Assembly (NCBI GenBank): GCA_964569425.1
Contig: CAZMVD010000038.1
Span: forward strand, 1 to 32,849
Source: JACQXM01 sp964569425
GTDB lineage: Bacteria; Planctomycetota; Phycisphaerae; UBA1845
Length of the DNA: 32,849 nt
Direction of reading: 5' to 3'
Part shown: positions 22,260-31,000 of the stretch, piece by piece
Layout of the letters: each line of letters opens with the position of its first letter
Numbering within the stretch: position 1 is the stretch's first letter
Translations under genes and position numbers: made by a program
The notes under the pieces: generated by a model
Told to the model about the DNA's origin: nothing
Seen by the model: only the letters and a program-made list of their open reading frames with translations
Databases searched by the model: none

Positions 22260-22937
22260 GTGTCCACTGTATCCGCCCAGGCACCGATTCAGCGCCCGTC
22301 GATCATGGCCCGCTTGCGTGAATCAACGGCCGCGCATCATGATCAAACCGAGAGCCACCCCTTCCCCCAGGATCTGGTGGCGGGCAAACTGCCGTTGGCC
22401 GGCTACGTCAACTACCTCGCCCAGATGTTCCTCATTCACAAGCCGCTGGAGTCGGCCCTGGCGCAATGGCGCGATTCAAGTCCCCATGCCCCGGCCACCC
22501 GCTTGGTCGATTCCGAACAGTTTAAGACGCCCTGCCTGTTGAACGATCTGGCATGGTTCAGCGTCGATCCGGCCTCGATCGTCCCGGCGCCGGCTACCCG
22601 GCGCTTAATGGCCGATGTGGATCGCCGAGCCGGCTCCCGCCCGGTCTCCCTGTTGGGGATGCACTACGTACTCGAAGGCAGCACCAACGGCGGGAAGTTC
22701 ATCGCCCGCGCCGCCCAAAAGGCGTACGGACTCGCGACCGGCGCGGGAACCAATTACCTCGACCCCTACCGCGACACCCAGCGCCAACGCTGGCTACAGT
22801 TCAAGTCCGCCATGGATGCCGCTGAATTCTCCGCGCACGATGCAGACGAAATGGCCGACGCGGCGGCGGCGATGTTCATCGCCATCGGCGCCATTTTCGA
22901 CGATCTGGTGCGTATGGCCGCCGAGCCGGTTCGATGA
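22260..22937 (+). CDS. Biliverdin-producing heme oxygenase
   Basis: 225 residues. LRESTAAHHDQTESHPF holds the probable proximal haem ligand (His27, aligning with the His of LKEATKEVH in the human enzyme), and GMHYVLEGSTNGGKFI (133-148) is the distal-helix region with its flexible glycines. It opens haem to biliverdin, iron and CO, for iron supply or for a bilin chromophore. The start is GTG 22260 with AAAGGAG 7 nt upstream; the frame runs on upstream into the N gap but lacks such a site. No phytochrome or TonB receptor is in the window, so the purpose is unclear. It has its own promoter and leader. Confidence 0.88.
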   Translation: MSTVSAQAPIQRPSIMARLRESTAAHHDQTESHPFPQDLVAGKLPLAGYVNYLAQMFLIHKPLESALAQWRDSSPHAPATRLVDSEQFKTPCLLNDLAWFSVDPASIVPAPATRRLMADVDRRAGSRPVSLLGMHYVLEGSTNGGKFIARAAQKAYGLATGAGTNYLDPYRDTQRQRWLQFKSAMDAAEFSAHDADEMADAAAAMFIAIGAIFDDLVRMAAEPVR

Positions 22938-23081
22938 CCGCCCCCGTTTGAGCCTCCGCCGGAAGGCGCTCCGGTAACCACCCGGACCGTCCCCCGCGGC
23001 GGGATAAGCTTGTTGCGCAGCGGATTCAAGGTGAGTTCGACGCGGAACCCGCCACGACTATAATCCGCGTAAGGAATCTGG

Positions 23082-24365
23082 TTGTCGGCGAGGGGTCATT
23101 CGTTGCATTGCTCGTTTACGGTATGCGCATCGGTCCTGCCGGTCGCTCTCCTGGTATTGGTAGGGTGCGGCCGCGATGTCAGCGCCCGCACAGAGGCAAC
23201 GTCGCCACCACTGGCACCCCCGCCGCCCGTCACCGTGGAAGTGGAAACCGCACTCCCCAGAGCCCTGGATCGACAGATCCCCATTGTCGGAACCCTGTAC
23301 GCCGCCGAAGAAGCCGTCATTTCCACACGCACCGCCGGCATTCTCCGTCGAACTTACGTAGACGTCGGCGATACGACCGCCCCCGACGCACCCCTCGCCC
23401 AGGTGGATACCGTGGACTACGAAGTCGCCGTCCGGCAGGCCGAGGCGGCATTGGCCGAGGTCCTCGCGCGACTCGGCGTCGACAAAGTACCCGACGAATC
23501 CTTCGATCTCGACACCGTCAGCACCGTCGCCCGATCCCGCGCCCAGTTGGAAAACGCAACGTTCAACTACGAGCGACTCGCCAACCTCAGCGGCGGGCGC
23601 ATGGCCACCGTCGCGGACCAGGAGTTAAATGACGCCTCTACCCGGCTCCGCGTGGCCGAGGCCGAATTGCGACTGTCCCACGACGAAGCCGCCGCGCTCG
23701 TGGCGTCCGCCCGCGAACGCCTGTCCCTGCTGCAAATGGCGCGCCAGCGCCTCAGCAACACCCTGACACGGACCCCGCCCATCCCCACGACCTTGGGACG
23801 CGAGGGCGCCGTGGATTGGGTGGTCGCCGAACGGCTGGTGACCGAAGGGCAATACCTCAATATGGCCGACCGGCTCTACCGCCTCATCGTGGCCGATCCG
23901 CTCAAACTTCGCAGCCGCGTCCCGGAGCGCTACGCTCACGAAGTGCGCATCGGCCAGCCCGTAACCCTCGAAGTGCTCGGTGGCCCCAGCGCACTGCGCG
24001 GCGCCATCACCACCATCAGCCCCGCCGTCGACCCCGCCAGTCGGACCTTTGAAGTCGAAGCCCTCATCGACAACACGTCGAACGCCGTCAAGCCCGGGGC
24101 GTTCGCCAAGGGACAAGTCCTGGTCACCGGCGCAGCGCCCAGGCTCTCCGCTCCCGTGGGCGCCCTGGTAACCTCCGGCGGGAGCACGCGCCTGTACGTG
24201 GTCGAAGATGGCACCGCCCGGCAGCGCACCGTGCAGACCGGCCGCGAATCGGACGGCCGCGTCGAAATCGTCAACGGCGTACGCGAGGGCGAAACCATTG
24301 TAACCCAGGGCGCCGCCGCCCTGACCGACGGAACGATCGTGCGCGTCGCGACAGGTTCATCCTGA
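23082..24365 (+). CDS. RND efflux periplasmic adaptor (membrane fusion) lipoprotein
   Basis: 427 residues. The signal region ends in LVGC (Cys29), predicting lipid anchoring. Next come the barrel-sandwich half motif (GTLYAAEEAVISTRTAGILR), a long alpha-helical hairpin (about residues 110-230, with VRQAEAALAEVLARL and RLRVAEAELRLSHDEAAAL), the second lipoyl half (LVTEGQYLNMADRLYRLIV) and the beta-barrel (LRGAITTISPAVDPASRTFE, LIDNTSNAVKPGAFAKGQVL). It links the inner-membrane permease encoded next to an outer-membrane channel, which is not in the window. Start is TTG 23082 with AAGGA 6 nt upstream; TATAAT at 23059-23064 would give a very short leader. Confidence 0.9.
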   Translation: MSARGHSLHCSFTVCASVLPVALLVLVGCGRDVSARTEATSPPLAPPPPVTVEVETALPRALDRQIPIVGTLYAAEEAVISTRTAGILRRTYVDVGDTTAPDAPLAQVDTVDYEVAVRQAEAALAEVLARLGVDKVPDESFDLDTVSTVARSRAQLENATFNYERLANLSGGRMATVADQELNDASTRLRVAEAELRLSHDEAAALVASARERLSLLQMARQRLSNTLTRTPPIPTTLGREGAVDWVVAERLVTEGQYLNMADRLYRLIVADPLKLRSRVPERYAHEVRIGQPVTLEVLGGPSALRGAITTISPAVDPASRTFEVEALIDNTSNAVKPGAFAKGQVLVTGAAPRLSAPVGALVTSGGSTRLYVVEDGTARQRTVQTGRESDGRVEIVNGVREGETIVTQGAAALTDGTIVRVATGSS

Positions 24366-24404
24366 ACGACGACCCGCGCGCCCGCGAGCCGGGGGTGAAT
24401 CAAC

Positions 24405-27400
24405 ATGCAAAAACTCGCCGAAATCTGCATCCGCCGCCCCGTCTTCGCCGTCATGCTCATCATGTTTCTGGTGGTCATCGGCGTGGTCAGCTATTTCAAG
24501 CTCGGCGTCGATCGCTTTCCCGACGTCGATCTGCCCGTCGTTCGCGTACGCACCAACCTGCCCGGCGCATCCCCCGAAGAAGTCGAAACCCAGCTCTCCG
24601 ATCGCATTGAAGAAGCCGTCAACACCGTCGAAGGCATCGAAGAACTGCGCTCCATCTCCGGCGAAGGCGCCTCCTTCGTCATCGGCACCTTCCGCCTCGA
24701 CCGCGAAATAGACGCCGCCACCCAGGACGTCCGCGACCGCGTCGCCACCATCCTCCGAGACCTGCCGCGCGACACCGACCCACCCACCATCAGCAAGTCC
24801 GACAACGAATCCACCCCCGTCCTCACCCTGGCACTTTCCGGTCCCTACACCCACCGCGACCTTACCGACTTCGCCGAACGACTCGTCAAGGTCCAGCTCG
24901 AACGCGCCAAGGGCGTGGGCGAAGTGGAGATCAACGGCGGGCTCCAACGCACCATCAACGTGTGGGTCAAGGCCGATCACCTCGCCGCCTACCAGCTCCC
25001 CGTGTCCGCGATCCGCGAAGCCATCGTCCGCCAGAACACCGACATCCCCGGCGGCAACGTCACCGCCCCGCTGCGCGAACAGACCCTCCGCACCATGGGC
25101 CGCATTCTCGACCCCCAACGTTTCAATGACATCGTCGTCACCACCCGAAACGGCGCACCCATCTACCTGCGCGACGTCGCCGTCGTCGAAGACGGCGCCC
25201 GCGAACAGCGCTCCGCTTCCCTGCTCAACGGCGTGCCCACCGTCACCCTCGAAGTCCGCCGACAGTCCGGCGCCAACACCATCGAAGTCATCGAAGCCAT
25301 CAAGGCCAACCTCCCCCAACTGGCCGACCAACTGCCCGATGGCCTCAACATGGAGATCATCTCCGACCAGTCCCGCTACATCTACGCCGCCCTCCACGAG
25401 ATCAACATGCACCTGATCATGGGCAGCCTGCTCGCCTCCGCCGTCGTCCTCCTGTTCATGCGCAATTGGCGCTCCACCATCATCGCCGCCGTCGCCATCC
25501 CCACCTCGGTCATCTCCACCTTCGGCGTCATGTGGGCCCTCGGGTTTACGCTGAACAGCGTGACCATGCTCGGGCTGGTGCTCATGGTCGGCGTGGTCAT
25601 CGACGACGCCATCGTCGTCCTCGAAAACATCTTCCGCTTCATCGAAGAAAAGGGCATGAAACCCTTCGACGCCGCCCGCGAAGCCACCCGCGAGATCGGT
25701 CTCGCCGTCCTCGCCACCACCCTCAGCCTTGTCGTCATCTTCGTCCCCGTCTCCTTCATGTCCGGCATCTCCGGACGGTTCCTTTACCAGTTCGGCATTA
25801 CCGCCGCTGCCGCCGTGCTCGTCAGCCTGCTCGTCTCCTTTTCCCTCACCCCCATGATGAGCGCCCGCCTGTTGCAGCGCGTCGCCGCCCAGCCCGACGG
25901 GAAAGGGGGCGAAGTACGCTCCCGCCGCGGCTTCTACCATGCCCTCGACACCGCCTACGCCGCCGCCCTCCGCTTCGCCATGCGCTTCCGGCTCGGCATG
26001 CTGGTCGCGGCGCTGGCCGTCAGCGCCAGCGCCATTCCGCTCTACAACTGGGTCCGCCAGGAGTACATCCCCTCCAACGTTGACGAAGCCGAGTTCCAGG
26101 TCAGCGTCACCGCCCCCGAAGGCACCAGCTTCGCCGCCATGCGCGACATCATGCTCAAAGTGGACGAAGACCTCCGCACAACGCCCGGCGTGCGCCTCGT
26201 CCTGTCCCGCGCCGGCGGCGGCTTCCTCGGAGGCGTCAACCAGGGCCGCGCCTACGTGCGCATCGCCCCCCACGAAGAACGCGTGTTCTCCCTCGGCCGA
26301 CTCTGGAATGCCACCCTCGCCGGCGATCCCGCCGCCGCCTTTCGCGGAAACTACGCCCAGCGTGACGTCATGCAGGCCGTGCGCAAACGCCTCAGCCGCT
26401 ATCCCGACCTGCGCACTTCCGTTCGCAATCAACAGTCGTTCAACATCGGCAGCGGCCCTCACGAGATCGACTTCGCGCTCCGCGGCCCCGAACTCGAACC
26501 GCTCCTCGCCTACGCCGAGGAACTCCGCGCCCGCGCCCTGGCGCTGGGCGGCTTCTCCGACCTCGACACCAGCCTCCGCCTCGACAAGCCCGAGCTGCGC
26601 GTCGTCATCGACCGCGACCGCGCCGCCGACCTCGGCGTCGATACCGAGGACATCGCCTCCACGCTGCGCCTCCTCGTCGGCGGAGACACGCGCGTGTCGC
26701 GTTTTCGCGACCCGCACATCAACGACGACTACGACGTACAGCTTCGCCTCGCCGAATCCGACCGCAACGATCCCGAGGCCCTCCCCCAGCTCTACGTCAC
26801 CGATGCCGCCGGCCGTCTTGTCCGACTCGACTCCATCGCCACCATCGTCCCCGCACTTGCCGCTTCGCGCATCGACCGCCTCGATCGCCAGCGCCAGGTC
26901 AGCGTCCGCGGCGGCGTCGCCCCCGGCTACGCCCTCGCCGACCGCCTCGCCGTGCTCAAGAGCGAAGCCGAAAAGATGAACATGCCCGCCGGCTACTCCA
27001 CCCTCGTCGCCGGCCGCGGACGCGAACTCGCACGCACCTACGGCGAATTCGCCCTCGCCTTTCTCCTTTCCATCGTCTTCATGTACATGGTCCTCGCCGC
27101 CCAGTTCGAGAACATGCTGCACCCGCTGACCATTCTGCTCAGCATCCCCCTTGCCCTGCCCTTCGCCCTGTTCTCGCTGTGGATCACCTCCGACACCCTC
27201 AATCTCTACTCCGCCCTCGGCGTGCTTGTGCTCTTCGGCATCGTCAAGAAAAACGCCATCCTCCAGATCGATCACATCGATCAACTCCGCGAACGGGGCC
27301 TGCCGCGCCCCGACGCCATCCTCCAGGGCAGCCGCGACCGCCTCCGCCCCATCCTCATGACCACCCTCTCCTTCGTCGCCGGCATGTTGCCCCTCGCCCT

Positions 27401-27605
27401 CGGCACCGGCCCCGGCGCCGAAGAACGCCGCTCCATCGCCATCGTCATCATCGGCGGCCAGACCCTCTCCCTCATCCTCACCCTGCTGGTCACCCCCGTC
27501 GCCTACGCCATGCTCGAAGACGCCGTCGCATTTCTCCGCCGCCTCGTCGGCGCCGCCCCCGCCAGAATCGCCCAACGCACCGCCCCCAGCCTCGGCACCG
27601 ATTGA
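24405..27605 (+). CDS. RND multidrug efflux permease (AcrB/HAE1 family)
   Basis: 1066 residues, the usual size. Twelve membrane segments in the standard RND layout: one at the N-terminus (FAVMLIMFLVVIGVVSYFKL), a large periplasmic loop, six around 335-540, a second loop and the last five at 860-1040. The proton-relay pair Asp400-Asp401 is present (GVVIDDAIVVLEN), as are GASPEEVE and DRFPDVDLPVVRVRTNLPG. Substrates cannot be told. Starts 39 bp after the adaptor and shares its transcript. After it come hairpin repeats instead of an outer-membrane channel gene. Confidence 0.95.
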   Translation: MQKLAEICIRRPVFAVMLIMFLVVIGVVSYFKLGVDRFPDVDLPVVRVRTNLPGASPEEVETQLSDRIEEAVNTVEGIEELRSISGEGASFVIGTFRLDREIDAATQDVRDRVATILRDLPRDTDPPTISKSDNESTPVLTLALSGPYTHRDLTDFAERLVKVQLERAKGVGEVEINGGLQRTINVWVKADHLAAYQLPVSAIREAIVRQNTDIPGGNVTAPLREQTLRTMGRILDPQRFNDIVVTTRNGAPIYLRDVAVVEDGAREQRSASLLNGVPTVTLEVRRQSGANTIEVIEAIKANLPQLADQLPDGLNMEIISDQSRYIYAALHEINMHLIMGSLLASAVVLLFMRNWRSTIIAAVAIPTSVISTFGVMWALGFTLNSVTMLGLVLMVGVVIDDAIVVLENIFRFIEEKGMKPFDAAREATREIGLAVLATTLSLVVIFVPVSFMSGISGRFLYQFGITAAAAVLVSLLVSFSLTPMMSARLLQRVAAQPDGKGGEVRSRRGFYHALDTAYAAALRFAMRFRLGMLVAALAVSASAIPLYNWVRQEYIPSNVDEAEFQVSVTAPEGTSFAAMRDIMLKVDEDLRTTPGVRLVLSRAGGGFLGGVNQGRAYVRIAPHEERVFSLGRLWNATLAGDPAAAFRGNYAQRDVMQAVRKRLSRYPDLRTSVRNQQSFNIGSGPHEIDFALRGPELEPLLAYAEELRARALALGGFSDLDTSLRLDKPELRVVIDRDRAADLGVDTEDIASTLRLLVGGDTRVSRFRDPHINDDYDVQLRLAESDRNDPEALPQLYVTDAAGRLVRLDSIATIVPALAASRIDRLDRQRQVSVRGGVAPGYALADRLAVLKSEAEKMNMPAGYSTLVAGRGRELARTYGEFALAFLLSIVFMYMVLAAQFENMLHPLTILLSIPLALPFALFSLWITSDTLNLYSALGVLVLFGIVKKNAILQIDHIDQLRERGLPRPDAILQGSRDRLRPILMTTLSFVAGMLPLALGTGPGAEERRSIAIVIIGGQTLSLILTLLVTPVAYAMLEDAVAFLRRLVGAAPARIAQRTAPSLGTD

Positions 27606-27618
27606 TCCCCGCAGACCC

Positions 27619-27643
27619 AGTGGGGCGGGCCACCGTGCCCGCC
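27619..27643. repeat. Dispersed palindrome, GGCGGGC-N6-GCCCGCC (copy 2)
   Basis: GGCGGGC 27624-27630, loop CACCGT, GCCCGCC 27637-27643, preceded by AGTGG as in the other copies. It begins 14 bp after the RND permease stop. Confidence 0.7.
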
Positions 27644-27656
27644 TTTACCGAGTCCC

Positions 27657-27918
27657 CGCGCTCCAGGCGCGTGCCGTACCCCTTCGCCTCAGGGGCTCAG
27701 CGCATTTGCTCATTCGAATGTCCCAGCGCGTCTCCCCTCTCCCAAAGGGCTGCATCCAGTGGGGCGGGCCTCTGTGCCCGCCGCTGCCCCAATCCGCCCG
27801 CCCCGAGTGCGCTTTGTGCCCCTCGCCCCAGGATTTCAGCCCGCATCCTCGGACGCCGAGCCAAACGCATCTCCCCGCCCGAAGGGCGCATGATCGTTGC
27901 CAGGCATTTCGATGCCTG
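27657..27918. repeat. Cluster of short perfect hairpins in the 464-bp gap after the RND operon
   Basis: Besides the two GGCGGGC palindromes, the gap 27606-28069 holds CGCGC-TCCAG-GCGCG (27657-27671), CCCCT-N7-AGGGG (27679-27695), the palindrome CATTCGAATG (27711-27720), CTCGG-ACG-CCGAG (27848-27860), CGCCC-GAA-GGGCG (27876-27888) and CAGGCAT-TTCG-ATGCCTG (27901-27918), the last with a UUCG tetraloop. No convincing reading frame is present. It may be a non-coding repeat module. Confidence 0.6.
27761..27782. repeat. Dispersed palindrome, GGCGGGC-N6-GCCCGCC (copy 3)
   Basis: GGCGGGC 27763-27769, loop CTCTGT, GCCCGCC 27776-27782, preceded by CAGTGG. Same stem and loop length as copies 1 and 2. 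Confidence 0.7.
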
Positions 27919-27969
27919 ATTACGGTTGCTCCCTGATAACCAACCACCCGGAGGGTGAACGAACCACAC

Positions 27970-28016
27970 AAAAGAAAAACGGCCTGCCGACCGCCCAGGA
28001 GCGATCGACAGGCCGT
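27970..28016 (-). terminator. Rho-independent terminator of the giant Cys-rich gene
   Basis: Read on the minus strand, ACGGCCTG (28016-28009) and CAGGCCGT (27986-27979) make an 8-bp stem, followed at once by TTTTTCTTTT (27979-27970). It lies 54 bp after the stop at 28070. Confidence 0.8.
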
Positions 28017-28069
28017 GTTTGTTCAACGAATCCGAAAGCCCGCTCGCGGGGGCGGCCGGGTCGCCTCAA

Positions 28070-31000
28070 TTACGCCATCACTTCGCGCCGCCCGAAGTAC
28101 AGCTTTCCGCCGACCATGAGCAGCAGCGCCAGCACCACTAGGCCCCACTCCGACACCGTCGGAATGGCACCCAGACAGCCCGGTGCAAACACCGCATCAT
28201 CCACGCCCGGGCAGATGTCGCACTGGTCGTCGATCCCGTCGCCGTCGCTATCGCCGTGACATACGGTGCCTTCGCCCAGGTGCGAACCACCCAACCCTTC
28301 ACATGTGGCCGCGAGCACGTTTTCCACACAAGCCTGATTGGCCAGGCAGCACGCACCACACAGCCCATTATTGTTGTGCGTGCACGCTCCCGCCCCGTCG
28401 CACACGTCATCCGTGCATTCGTCGCCGTCGCTTTCGCACGGCGTGCCCGATCCCGCGTCCGGCAACGTGTCGCAGACGCCGGTCATGATATTGCACACCT
28501 CACCGGCTTCGCACGGTGGCACGGCCGGTTGACAGACAACCACGTCCACCTGTACGCAGTTACCCGCCCCATCGCACTCATCAATCGTGCACAGGTTGGC
28601 GTCGCGTTCACACATCGTTCCCTGCGGAGCATCGGGCAGCGACATACACTTCCCGTCGGCCGGGTTGCACTCCGCACCGCCCTCGCACGGCGGATTCGGC
28701 GCCGGGCACACCACAGCACCCACATTCACGCACATTCCGTTGCCGTCGCACTGATCGATCGTGCAAAGGTCCATGTCCAGGTCACATGACGTGCCCATGG
28801 CCGGATCGGTCAATGCCTCGCACAAGCCCGTGTTGGGGTTGCACATCTCTCCGGCCTCGCACGGTGGCACGGGATTGTCGCATTCCACGTCGCCCTGGTT
28901 CACGCATTGCCCGAACCCGTCGCAAACGTCGATCGTGCACAGGTTCCCGTCCCTCTCGCATGGCGTGTCCGCCGGCACTTCCGGCAGCGGATCGCAAGCG
29001 CCCGTCGCCGGCGTGCACGCCGTTCCGCCGTCGCAATCCCCGCTCGGTCCCGGACAATCCACCGCGTCGAACACCACACAGGCCCCGGCGCCGTCGCAAT
29101 GTTCAATCGTGCACAGATCGCCATCCACCTCACAAGGCGTCGCAAACGGCGGGTCCGGCAGGTTCACACACACGCCGGTCGCCGGCTCGCACTGTTGACC
29201 CGCATCGCACGGCCCGGTGCTGCCCGGACACATCACATGGTCAACCGTCACGCAGCTACCTGCACCGTCGCATTCGTCAATCGTGCACAGATCGCCGTCA
29301 CGCTCGCAACCGGTCCCCAGTGCCGCGTCGGGCAGGTCTACACACGTCCCCGTCAACGGGTCGCACTCCGTACCGCCGTCGCAACTGTTGGTCGGTCCCG
29401 GGCAATCGACCAGGTCGAACGTGACGCAAGCGCCGGAACCGTCGCAATGATCCAGCGTGCACAGATCGCCGTCGGCCTCACAATTTGTCGACAGCGGCGC
29501 ATCCATTAGAGCCACGCAATTGCCCGTCTGCGGGTCGCAAACCTCACCCGCTTCGCACGGCGGATCGGGCATTTGACAGGTCACATCGCCAAACTGAACG
29601 CAACTGCCGGTACCGTCGCAATGATCCAGCGTGCACAAATCGCCATCTCGTTCACATGCGGTGCCCAACGAGGCGTCCGTCAAATCCTCGCAAAGACCGG
29701 TGCCGGGATTGCACAACTGTCCCGCCTCACACGGCGGCAACGCCGGCTGGCACGTTACCGTCGTCAGGAACACGCACTGTCCCATGCCGTTGCAGTGGTC
29801 CACGGTACACAAGTCACCATCCAGCTCGCACGGCGTGCCCAGATTCGCATCGGGCACATCCTCGCACAGCCCCGTCATCGAATTGCAGACCTGGCCACCC
29901 TCGCAGGGCGGATCGGCGGCCTGACACGTCCGCACGCTCAGCAGAACGCACGATCCGAACCCGTTGCAATGGTCGTCGGTGCACAGGTCTCCGTCCGCCT
30001 CGCATGGCGTACTGGGCGGGGCGTCCAGCTGCGGAACACATACCCCGGTCATCGGGTCGCACAGCTCGCCACCCTCGCAAGGCGGCACTGCCAGCAAGCA
30101 CGCCACATTCCCCACGAATACACAAGTGCCCGATCCGTCGCACGCATCGATCGTGCACTGATCGCCGTCGCGGTCACACGGTGTCCCCGTCAACGCATCC
30201 GGCAGATCGTCGCAAGCACCCGTCCCCGGCGTGCACGCCGTTCCGCCGTCACACGGCCCGCTCGGCCCCGGGCAGCTCACGTTGCTGACAAACACGCAAT
30301 CACCTGAACCGTTGCACTCTTCGTTCGTGCACAGGTTCCCATCTTCTTCGCACCCCGTTCCGCTCGGCGCATCCGGCAAGTGAACGCAATTGCCGGTGCC
30401 CGGATCACACTGCTGTCCCGCATCGCAAATGCCGGTGGAACCCGGGCAAGTAACCGTGTCATACGTCACACAGCTTCCCGTACCATTGCATTGGTCAAGC
30501 GTGCATAGGTCGCCGTCCGATTCACACGCCGTGCCCAGCACCGGATCTGGTAGCGCATCGCAATTCCCAGTCGCCGGCGTGCACGCATAACCCGCGTCGC
30601 ACGGCCCCGTCGGACCCGGACAGTTCACCATCCCCACGTTCACGCACAGCCCATTGCCGTCGCACTCGTCCTCGGTGCACAGGTTCCCGTCGGCATTACA
30701 CGACGTTCCCGCCGCCGGGTCGATCAACGGAACGCACGCGCCGGTCCCCGCGTCGCACATCTCTCCTGCTTCGCACGGAGGATTCGCCGGCTGACACGAT
30801 ACATTACCCACGTTGACGCATGAGCCGTTGCCGTCACACTCGTCGATGGTGCACAGGCTGCCGTCTTCGTTACACGAGGTGCCCATGGGAGCGTCCGCCG
30901 CCGGATCGCACAGCCCGGTCCCCGGATTGCAAACCGATCCGCCTTCACAGGGCGGCACCGGGCCCGGACACGAAACGTTGCTGAGGAACACGCACACACC

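Noticed and set aside
23059..23064. TATAAT as a firm promoter for the RND adaptor
   Set aside because: The expected start of transcription would fall on the ribosome binding site, and there is no good -35 box.
24357..27575. 1072-residue open frame antisense to the RND permease
   Set aside because: Shadow of the permease gene; low-complexity Asp/Gly/Ala/His sequence with no recognisable domain.
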